Shown here in pieces: positions 43,576 through 52,389 of a DNA stretch of 52,389 nucleotides. Below the pieces are notes generated by a model that was given only the letters and a program-made list of their open reading frames with translations, ran no database searches and was not told where the DNA came from. Both the position numbers and the translations under genes were made by a program. Every line of letters starts with the position of its first letter. Position 1 is the first letter of the stretch. Source of the DNA: Christensenellaceae bacterium (GTDB lineage: Bacteria; Bacillota; Clostridia; Christensenellales; CAG-138); the NCBI GenBank assembly GCA_031261085.1, contig JAISKB010000019.1, forward strand, positions 1 to 52,389. The letters run 5' to 3'.

Positions 43576-44128
43576 ACACTATATCGAGCTTATCCTTCCA
43601 ATCAGCCGGGAGGACGAGTGTTCCCGCTGCGTTATGATAATCTTCTGCGGATGCTGCAGATGTGCTGTCTTCAAATGTGCGGAGGGATTTTCCCACGAAA
43701 TCTTGCTGAATCGTTTCAATGGGAATTACGTTTTTCATGTTTTCAACGTAAACCTTTTCCCATGCCCCACCTTTTTCGTGAGACATGTCGACCAGCTTAG
43801 ATGTTGAGTATTGGCCATACTCGGCCATGACGGCGAAAAGAACATCCAGCTCTTCTTCAGAAAGCTCCGACAAATTAAAATCAACGTCTGCGTTTGCAAT
43901 GGGGCTTTTCACCAAATCGCTATATTTGTTGTAAATAGACCGAACGACCGGGCCAAATGTCCATGCTTCGATGGGTTCGCTAAACAGAGGGCGGTCTTTG
44001 AGCGCAACATACCATGCTTGCGCAAAATAAAGCAGCTTATTCAAACGCAAGTTCGTTATACTATCTTCGTCTTCATTCAGCTTAGTGGCAACAATAAAAA
44101 AGTTTGCTACTGCATCGACTTTCGTCAC
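43568..44128 (-). CDS. Panacea (SocA-like, DUF4065) antitoxin candidate
   Basis: About 186 residues from GTG 44128, which has AAGGAGGT seven bases upstream. The SocA/DUF4065 signature is clear: DAVANFFIVATK, LRLNKLLYFAQAWYVALK, EPIEAWTFGPVVRSIYNKY and, later, SHEKGGAWEKVY. The Panacea domain is known as a versatile antitoxin module that pairs with unrelated toxins. Here the partner is a PemK/MazF-like protein. The upstream frame to 44326 has no ribosome site and is unlikely to be translated. Confidence 0.85.
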   Translation of the reverse strand: MTKVDAVANFFIVATKLNEDEDSITNLRLNKLLYFAQAWYVALKDRPLFSEPIEAWTFGPVVRSIYNKYSDLVKSPIANADVDFNLSELSEEELDVLFAVMAEYGQYSTSKLVDMSHEKGGAWEKVYVENMKNVIPIETIQQDFVGKSLRTFEDSTSAASAEDYHNAAGTLVLPADWKDKLDIVYG

Positions 44129-44435
44129 GGCGCACCTCCTTACCTGATTCCAATTCACGCATTCTATGTACACATGGCACCGAAACATTATTTTGTAAGT
44201 GCGGGAAGACAACACATTGCCATCCGTACCTTTTATTATATGTAAAAGCGCGGGAAAATCAATAGAACAGGGCAAAAATTCATAATCATAATATTTTTTC
44301 GGCTGCGTCGTTAATCGAGGGCGCAACCGGGTTTTGACCGCATAACATTATAGCTAACTAGGGCAAAAAAGCGGGGTACAGCTTTGCCCCCGAAAACAAA
44401 ATTATTTAATGGGGGTAGGCCAAAACTATGAACAT
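44129..44435. other. Divergent intergenic region between toxin-antitoxin and DUF2975 operons
   Basis: AT-rich, no gene. It contains one hairpin, GGGCAA...AGC / GCT...TTGCCC at 44361-44389, without a T run and of unknown role. Confidence 0.45.
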
Positions 44436-44452
44436 TTATCGAATAACGATAA
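44436..44452. promoter_or_regulatory. Palindromic operator candidate TTATCG-N5-CGATAA
   Basis: TTATCG (44436-44441), AATAA, CGATAA (44447-44452), a perfect inverted repeat about 55 bases before the DUF2975 start. A further half-site CGATAT lies near 44468. The adjacent Cro/C1-type regulator is the likely ligand. Confidence 0.6.
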
Positions 44453-44507
44453 AAACATATTGTAATACGATATAGAATATGCTATTTTAGGCAGGGAGGT
44501 GAAGTAT

Positions 44508-44966
44508 ATGCGGCAAATATGGCTGGCCAAGCTAACCCGGGCGCTGCTTTATTTTGCGGTGGCGCTCATCGCGCTGCTGCTCATGGGCTTATATGGCGTG
44601 CCTGCGCTGCGGCAGCTGCTGTTTGGGATGTATGAGCTTGCGGATGCGAGCGGCGTTCCGCTTGCCATGGCGTTTTTTACGGCCATGGGCCTGCTGGCGC
44701 TGTGGATACTGCTTGAGCTCATCGGCATACTGCGCACCGTGGATACCGACCCCTTCGTACCGCGCAATGTGCTTGCGCTGTTTCGCATAGGCTGTGCGGC
44801 GGAGGCCGCGGGGCTGGCGTTTTTCGCAAGCTGCTTTATACACCCCACGTTTATGATGGCGGTATCCGCGCTGGTGATGGCGCTTTGCGGCCTGTTTGCG
44901 CTGGTGCTGTGCCAGGTATTTCGCCGGGCGGTGGAATATAAGCAAGAAAACGACCTAACGATATGA
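44508..44966 (+). CDS. DUF2975 membrane protein
   Basis: About 152 residues with four membrane segments. The PFVPRNVLALFRIGCAAEAA region is the conserved DUF2975 motif (PF...N...LR.IG). ATG 44508 has GGGAGG eight bases upstream; the GTG at 44499 lies on that site. It is almost always paired with a small YozG-like HTH regulator, as here 17 bases downstream. Function unknown. Confidence 0.88.
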   Translation: MRQIWLAKLTRALLYFAVALIALLLMGLYGVPALRQLLFGMYELADASGVPLAMAFFTAMGLLALWILLELIGILRTVDTDPFVPRNVLALFRIGCAAEAAGLAFFASCFIHPTFMMAVSALVMALCGLFALVLCQVFRRAVEYKQENDLTI

Positions 44967-44982
44967 GAAGGGGGGCGCGGCC

Positions 44983-45204
44983 ATGATCCGCGTGAATTTG
45001 GATGTCGTCATGGCGCGGCGGCGCGTAAGCTCCACCGAGCTGGCGGAACGGCTGGGTATCACCCAGGCCAATCTCTCCATACTCAAAAACAACAAGGGCA
45101 AGGCCATACGCTTCGCCACGCTGGAGGCGCTGTGCAAGGCACTCCATTGCCGTGTGGAGGATATTTTGGAATATGTGGATCAGGAGGAAGCAAACCATGC
45201 ATGA
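44983..45204 (+). CDS. YozG-like Cro/C1-type HTH regulator
   Basis: 73 residues forming one helix-turn-helix domain: MIRVNLDVVMARRRVSSTEL, AERLGITQANLSILKNNKGK, then FATLEALCKALHCRVEDIL. Partner of the DUF2975 gene upstream and probable autoregulator of the operon via the palindrome at 44436-44452. Its end overlaps the next gene by eight bases. Confidence 0.92.
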   Translation: MIRVNLDVVMARRRVSSTELAERLGITQANLSILKNNKGKAIRFATLEALCKALHCRVEDILEYVDQEEANHA

Positions 45205-46618
45205 AGGAACGACGCAACCGCACAATGGTTTGGATACGCCCGCGCAGCCGCAAAACGCGGCGCCGCGCGCGTATAGCGGCCTGCAGCGCTGGCTGCTGCT
45301 CATCACGCTGGCGATAGGGTATATATTCGCTTTCGTAGTGCTGGAGCGGGTGGAACATGCAGATAGCATACGCGCGTTTTCACCGGCCTATGCGCTGTTT
45401 TGGTGCGTGTACCTGGCGGGGTACTATGCCTGCCTGTGGCGCAAGGCGGTAACGAAGTGGGAAAGCTGGGTGCTGCTGGGGAGCGTGCTGCTGCTGTTTT
45501 TGCACTTTGCCCTCTACCACGAGCGGGTGCTCAGCTTGATGAACCTGCTGTTCATACCGCTGCTGCTGATGCTGCACGCGGTGGTGGGCGCGTTCGACGT
45601 GCCTTACAAGGCCGAGGGTGCGTATGTGGTGCACTATGCGCTGGGCTGGGTATACTTCCCGTTTTGCGCCATTGGCCGCTGGTTTGGCGCGATAGGCAGC
45701 CTGTTTGCCAAAGGGGAGGATCAACGCAAAAGCGCCCGGCGGAGCATATGGATGGGGATACTGTGCGGCCTGCCAGTGTGCATCGTGGTATTTGCGCTGC
45801 TGCTGCAGGCGGATGCCGCCATGCGCGCTTGGTTTGCGGGCTGGCTAAGCTTTTTGCCGGATATCAGCTTTGGGCGGATACTCCTGCTGCTGGTGCTGGC
45901 GGCGCTGTTCTATTCCTTTTTATATAATCTATGCTGGGGCGAGGGGCATAAAACGGCCGTGCCCGCAAAGGGTGAACGCTTGCCCGCCCCCAGCCTTATG
46001 GCCGTGATGGGGATGCTGCTGTTTGCGTATGCGGTGTTTATCGCGTTCCAGTTCACATACCTCACGGGGTTAAAGGGGCTGCCCAGCGGGCTTACCTATT
46101 CGGAATACGCCGTACACGGGTTTGAGCAGCTGCTGTGGGTCACCTGCATCAACCTAATCGTGTTCGGTATAGCGCTTAAAGAAAGCAAGCCGCACGCCGC
46201 GCTAAAGCCCATGCTGTTTGCGCTCCTTGCGGCCACGGCGCTGGTGCTGGCTTCGGCCATGGTGCGGCTGGGGATGTATGTAAACGCCTATGCGCTCACC
46301 TGGAAGCGCGTGCTGTCCGCCTGGCTGATGCTGTACTTTTGTATAGCGCTGCTGCTTTGCGCAATACGGCTGGCAAAGCCCAGACTGCCGCTGCTGCGCA
46401 TACTGGCGCTGGGCCTCATCTGCTGGTATGTGGCGCTGAATTTGGTGAATGTGGAGGGCATGATCGCGCACAGCATATTTCGCCGCGCGCAGGCGAAGGG
46501 CGGGCGGTTGGAGGAGGCGGACGCGGCATATATCCGCTACAATTTAAGCCGGGATGCGCGGGCTGACGAGCTGAGCGCCGCCTACGGCATACGGGTGCCG
46601 CCGGAAGAAGCGCCGTAA
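45197..46618 (+). CDS. DUF4153/DUF4173-type multi-spanning membrane protein
   Basis: About 473 residues with roughly eleven to thirteen membrane segments and a short soluble C terminus (RAQAKGGRLEEADAAYIRYN then LSRDARADELSAAYGIRVP). The central ERLPAPSLMAVMGMLLFAYA and SEYAVHGFEQLLWVTCINL regions are typical of DUF4173. ATG 45197 has AGGAGG upstream and sits inside the end of the HTH gene, so the three genes form one operon. Role unknown; membrane stress functions have been suggested for relatives. Confidence 0.85.
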   Translation: MHEGTTQPHNGLDTPAQPQNAAPRAYSGLQRWLLLITLAIGYIFAFVVLERVEHADSIRAFSPAYALFWCVYLAGYYACLWRKAVTKWESWVLLGSVLLLFLHFALYHERVLSLMNLLFIPLLLMLHAVVGAFDVPYKAEGAYVVHYALGWVYFPFCAIGRWFGAIGSLFAKGEDQRKSARRSIWMGILCGLPVCIVVFALLLQADAAMRAWFAGWLSFLPDISFGRILLLLVLAALFYSFLYNLCWGEGHKTAVPAKGERLPAPSLMAVMGMLLFAYAVFIAFQFTYLTGLKGLPSGLTYSEYAVHGFEQLLWVTCINLIVFGIALKESKPHAALKPMLFALLAATALVLASAMVRLGMYVNAYALTWKRVLSAWLMLYFCIALLLCAIRLAKPRLPLLRILALGLICWYVALNLVNVEGMIAHSIFRRAQAKGGRLEEADAAYIRYNLSRDARADELSAAYGIRVPPEEAP

Positions 46619-46634
46619 TATATCAAAAAAGCCA

Positions 46635-46663
46635 TTGCAAAAGAGGCCGCAAAATAATATAAT
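46635..46663 (+). promoter_or_regulatory. pyrG promoter
   Basis: TTGCAA (46635-46640), exactly 17 bases, perfect TATAAT (46658-46663). The initially transcribed bases would be GGGC at 46669-46672. Confidence 0.85.
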
Positions 46664-46668
46664 CAATA

Positions 46669-46722
46669 GGGCACATCAAGTATGCATAAGCGTGCGGCTC
46701 CTTTACGAGTTGTACGCTTTTT
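46669..46722 (+). promoter_or_regulatory. pyrG CTP-responsive reiterative-transcription attenuator
   Basis: The predicted transcript starts GGGC. About 20 bases later comes a terminator hairpin (AAGCGTGCGGCTC...GAGTTGTACGCTT, 46688-46719) and a T-rich run. Its 5' strand contains CTCCTTT (46698-46704). In the Bacillus subtilis pyrG mechanism, low CTP makes polymerase stutter G residues at the start, and the extra Gs pair with such a CUCC sequence to prevent termination. All parts are in place here; the function is inferred by analogy. Confidence 0.8.
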
Positions 46723-46765
46723 GTTTTTTATTGCGTGGCTTCCCATCCCTTAATAATAGCATTAG

Positions 46766-48376
<1,611 letters not shown>

Positions 48377-48379
48377 CTT

Positions 48380-48480
48380 TACCCCACTCCAGCCCCTTCC
48401 AAGGGGGGGAAAGCATAAAAATTTTGTTTGCGGGGGCAAATCCCCGCAAAACATCCCATTTAAAGCGTTCCCTTTTAATA
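48380..48480. repeat. Intergenic repeat, third occurrence
   Basis: AGCCCCTTCCAAGGGGGGG near 48390 and GCGGGGGCAAATCCCCGCAA near 48431, followed by AAGCGTTCCC, match the order of units in the cluster after ftsH (GCGGGGGCA...CCCCGCGAAAACG, AAGCGTTCCC). It lies between pyrG and lpdA. Confidence 0.55.
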
Positions 48481-48503
48481 AACAAAATGGAGGCTTATTT
48501 TGT

Positions 48504-49877
48504 ATGATTTATGATCTTATCGTAATCGGCGGGGGGCCCGCCGGATATTTGGCCAGCGAACGCGCGGCGCATGCGGGGCTTAGCGTATTGTGCATCGAAA
48601 AGAGCAGCGTGGGTGGCGTATGCCTAAACGAGGGCTGCATCCCCACCAAAACGCTGTTATACAGCGCCAAGCTGTTTGATGGCGCCAGGCACGGCGGCAA
48701 ATATGGCGTAACGGCGGGCGAGCTCACCATAGATCACAAAAAGGTGCTGGCGCGCAAAAACAAGGTCGTGCGCCTGCTGGTGAGCGGCGTGGCCAACACG
48801 CTTAAGGCCAAGGGTGTGCAGCTCGTGAACGCGCAGGCTGTGATAACCGGCAAAACCGCCGAGGGCTTTGCAGTAGAGGCGGGCGGCGAAGCCTATGTTG
48901 GGAAGCGGTTGCTGCTGGCCACAGGCTCGGCGCCGGCGGTGCCGCCCATCCCCGGCCTGCGGGAAACCATTCAAACCGGCAGGGTGCTGACCAACCGCGA
49001 AATACTCGAGCTCGAAGAAATCCCCGCAAAGCTGGTGGTCATAGGCGGCGGCGTCATCGGCCTGGAAATGGCCAGCTACTTTTGCTCGGTGGGCAGCGAG
49101 GTGACGGTCATCGAAATGCTGGATCATATCGCGGGCGAAAACGACCGCGAGCTGACCGGGCTGCTGCAAAAAAATTACGAAAAAAAAGGCATGCGCTTTT
49201 TGCTGGGCGCCAAGGTAAGCGGCGTTACCGAAGAGGGCGTGGCTTACGAAAAGGACGGCGAAGCGGCGGTTGCGCCCGCCGATAAGGTGCTGCTATCCAT
49301 CGGCCGCAAAGCCAATACCGCGGGGCTGGGGTTAGAGGCGCTGGGCGTGGCGCTGGAGCGCGGCGCCATAGCAACCGATGACCACCTGCGCACCAATATC
49401 CCGGGCGTATATGCCGCAGGGGATGTGAACGGCAAGAGCATGCTGGCGCATACCGCGTACCGCGAGGCGGAGGTGGCGGTGAACGATATGCTGGGCATAG
49501 AGGATGCCATGCGCTACCATGCGGTGCCCGGCGTGCTGTATACCAACCCCGAGCTGGCCGGCGTGGGCTACACCGAGGCGGGCGCGCAGGCCGCGGGGCT
49601 TAAAGTGCAGACCATAAAGCTGCCGCTGCGCTTTAGCGGCCGGTATCTGGCCGAAAACGAGGGCGGCGACGGCGTGTGCAAGCTGATTGTCGACCAAAAA
49701 GACAACGTGGTGGTGGGCGCGCAGGCGCTCTCCAACTACGCCTCCGAATTCATCGTGACGGCGGGGGTATTCATCGAGATGCGGATGACGCTCGATCAAA
49801 TAAAAAAGATTATTTTCCCGCACCCGACCGTATGCGAAATACTGCGCGAAGCCGTATGGGCGGCGGAAGAACAGTGA
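48504..49877 (+). CDS. lpdA: Dihydrolipoyl dehydrogenase
   Basis: Reoxidises dihydrolipoyl groups of 2-oxoacid dehydrogenases or the glycine cleavage H protein with NAD. 457 residues. FAD motif VIGGGPAGYLASERAA; redox disulfide in GGVCLNEGCIPTKTLL; NAD motif VVIGGGVIGLEMASYF; C-terminal catalytic His in IIFPHPTVCEILREA. ATG 48504 has GGAGG upstream. No lipoyl complex genes are in the window, so the partner complex is unknown. Its stop overlaps the start of tadA. Confidence 0.95.
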   Translation: MIYDLIVIGGGPAGYLASERAAHAGLSVLCIEKSSVGGVCLNEGCIPTKTLLYSAKLFDGARHGGKYGVTAGELTIDHKKVLARKNKVVRLLVSGVANTLKAKGVQLVNAQAVITGKTAEGFAVEAGGEAYVGKRLLLATGSAPAVPPIPGLRETIQTGRVLTNREILELEEIPAKLVVIGGGVIGLEMASYFCSVGSEVTVIEMLDHIAGENDRELTGLLQKNYEKKGMRFLLGAKVSGVTEEGVAYEKDGEAAVAPADKVLLSIGRKANTAGLGLEALGVALERGAIATDDHLRTNIPGVYAAGDVNGKSMLAHTAYREAEVAVNDMLGIEDAMRYHAVPGVLYTNPELAGVGYTEAGAQAAGLKVQTIKLPLRFSGRYLAENEGGDGVCKLIVDQKDNVVVGAQALSNYASEFIVTAGVFIEMRMTLDQIKKIIFPHPTVCEILREAVWAAEEQ

Positions 49878-50320
49878 CCCACCGCGAGGGTATGCTGCTG
49901 GCGCTTGCCGAGGCGGAGCAGGCGCTGCTGCAGGGCGAGGTGCCGGTGGGCGCGGTGGTTGCGCGGGGGGATGCGGTGCTGGCCCGGGCGCACAACCAAA
50001 GCGGGCGGCGCGGCGATGCCACGGCGCATGCCGAGCTGCTGGCGTTGCAGGCCGCCCTGCAAGCGACAAAGGGGCAGTATCTTGGCGACTGCACGCTGTT
50101 TGTAACGCTGGAGCCCTGCGCCATGTGCGCGGGCGCGGCCCTTAACGCGCGGGTGGAGGGCATCGTATTCGGCGCGTTTGACGAGCAGGCGGGGTGCTGC
50201 GGCTCGGTGATAGACTTGACCGATGCTGTGCTGCCGCGCACCGTTCGCTGCGTGGGCGGCGTGATGGAGGAGGCCTGCGCGGCGCTGCTGCGGCAATACT
50301 TCCAGGCCAAACGGGTATAA
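49874..50320 (+). CDS. tadA: tRNA(adenine34) deaminase TadA
   Basis: Makes inosine at the wobble base of tRNA-Arg(ACG). 148 residues. Zinc site: HAE in ATAHAELLALQAAL with the catalytic Glu, and PCxxC in LEPCAMCAGAALNARV. The start GTG 49874 overlaps the lpdA stop (GTGA) and gives the normal family N terminus (MTHREGMLLALAEAE). The longer frame upstream is lpdA sequence in another frame. Confidence 0.94.
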   Translation: MTHREGMLLALAEAEQALLQGEVPVGAVVARGDAVLARAHNQSGRRGDATAHAELLALQAALQATKGQYLGDCTLFVTLEPCAMCAGAALNARVEGIVFGAFDEQAGCCGSVIDLTDAVLPRTVRCVGGVMEEACAALLRQYFQAKRV

Positions 50321-50342
50321 GCAAGGCGCCTTTGGCGCATAG

Positions 50343-50372
50343 AAAAGGCCAGCCGCAATGGGCTGGCCTTTT
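50343..50372 (+). terminator. Rho-independent terminator after tadA
   Basis: Twelve-base stem AAAAGGCCAGCC / GGCTGGCCTTTT with loop GCAATG. Confidence 0.92.
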
Positions 50373-50600
50373 CCCCGGCCTATAGCGGCCAGTGAGGGGG
50401 AATCACACACATCAATAAAGGAGGTTGGTTGGAATCGTAAAGGGGTATTCTTCTCTTTCCACTTATAGGATACTATTCAATTATGGCGAAAGATAGAACG
50501 ATTCGTGGCCGGTATGTAACGTTCCTGTAAACAAGGGATGAACGGAAAATTCTCCTTTTTTCGCAATCGTTAATTTATATTGTTTTTGTAACGCGCATCC
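50373..50600. other. Gene-free AT-rich region before glpK
   Basis: About 230 bases with no credible open frame. An AGGAGG near 50420 is followed by a TTG frame of only a few codons. No catabolite-response palindrome is obvious to me. Confidence 0.4.
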
Positions 50601-50602
50601 AA

Positions 50603-50611
50603 TGCTATAAT
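50603..50611 (+). promoter_or_regulatory. Extended -10 promoter of glpK
   Basis: TGCTATAAT is a perfect extended -10; a poor -35 (TTTTTG) lies 17 bases upstream of TATAAT. It is about 58 bases before the glpK start. Confidence 0.65.
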
Positions 50612-50668
50612 ACGATTATACGGTATCGAATTTTGTCGGCTGCCTCTTGGGCGGCGGGGGAGGTATGC

Positions 50669-52156
<1,488 letters not shown>

Positions 52157-52267
52157 CGTCCAATCGCATCCGGGCGGGTGGAGGGTATGCCAAAAAGGCC
52201 CGCGCGGCGGTAAAAACTACTATAACTTCATCAAAACATAATGAAAGTTTCAGGCTTTTGTAATAGA

Positions 52268-52302
52268 TTTGTGATACAAAAAGCCGCGGCGCGCGGTATA
52301 CT
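52268..52302 (+). promoter_or_regulatory. Promoter with overlapping palindrome
   Basis: TATACT at 52297-52302 is a good -10. TTTGT-GAT-ACAAA (52268-52280) is a perfect inverted repeat lying over the expected -35 position, so a regulator may bind there. Confidence 0.5.
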
Positions 52303-52305
52303 AAA

Positions 52306-52386
52306 GGTGCAAGTTAAAGATGTGGTGTGAGATTCCCTTTCAAGCACCAGAGTAAAAGTTTGGCGGCCCCTGTTTGGGGCCGCTTT
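52306..52386 (+). ncRNA. Candidate structured leader or small RNA
   Basis: Behind the promoter there is no open frame. GGTGC (52306-52310) can pair with GCACC (52344-52348). A strong terminator-like hairpin GCGGCCCC / GGGGCCGC with TTT follows at 52363-52386, just at the window edge. It may be a short RNA of about 80 bases or the attenuated leader of a gene outside the window. Confidence 0.4.
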
Positions 52387-52389
52387 GCT

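Overview
The window looks like a chromosomal segment of a GC-rich Clostridia-type Bacillota. Four observations support this: a T-box leader before leuS, a pyrG leader of the Gram-positive reiterative-transcription type, two proteins resembling the DNA-binding domain of Spo0A, and an Opp-type peptide transporter with a lipoprotein receptor. Family or genus cannot be fixed from the sequence alone; an uncultured gut-type clostridial lineage is a guess. Most genes are housekeeping, in short operons separated by clear terminators.

Region 1 (1-8.4 kb) carries the end of an unknown gene. A leftward GlpA-like / FAD oxidoreductase / DUF1667 operon follows, then a leftward DUF4430 plus ECF-S pair that probably takes up a vitamin. 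Divergent from that pair is a rightward metF, MetH reactivation-domain and metH operon. The ECF pair beside a cobalamin-dependent methionine synthase suggests linked B12 uptake and use. Region 2 (8.4-15 kb) holds a zinc-ribbon membrane protein, an orphan Spo0A-C-like regulator, a cyclophilin, a two-module glycosyltransferase, the pseudouridine catabolic pair psuK-psuG and a CPBP protease. Region 3 (15-28 kb) has divergent ileS and ftsH, a repeat-rich intergenic stretch, a zinc-ribbon membrane protein and a complete oppBCDF-A operon.

Region 4 (28.0-29.4 kb) is the most unusual part. Two identical 115-bp copies of a tRNA-Leu(CAA) gene plus 28 bp of upstream sequence flank about 1.1 kb. This insert holds the frameshifted tail of a DUF4391-like gene, one intact membrane/coiled-coil gene and the first 42 codons of a type III-like DNA methyltransferase. 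It reads as the stump of a restriction-modification island. A second orphan Spo0A-C-like gene lies next to it, and both orphan genes have a TGTCGAA 0A-box-like site upstream.

Region 5 (30-40.4 kb) contains prs, yccF, a partial molybdenum cofactor operon (moaC-moaA-MOSC-mogA) and a 990-residue beta-helix protein with four isopeptide-type pilin domains but no visible export or sortase signal. It ends with a membrane methyltransferase, an unknown lipoprotein and a PHP phosphatase. Region 6 (40.4-52.4 kb) has T-box-leuS, a Panacea antitoxin with a PemK/MazF-like toxin, a DUF2975/HTH/DUF4173 membrane operon with a palindromic operator candidate, pyrG with its attenuator, lpdA-tadA and glpK. The window ends in a promoter-hairpin unit with no gene, possibly a small RNA or leader.
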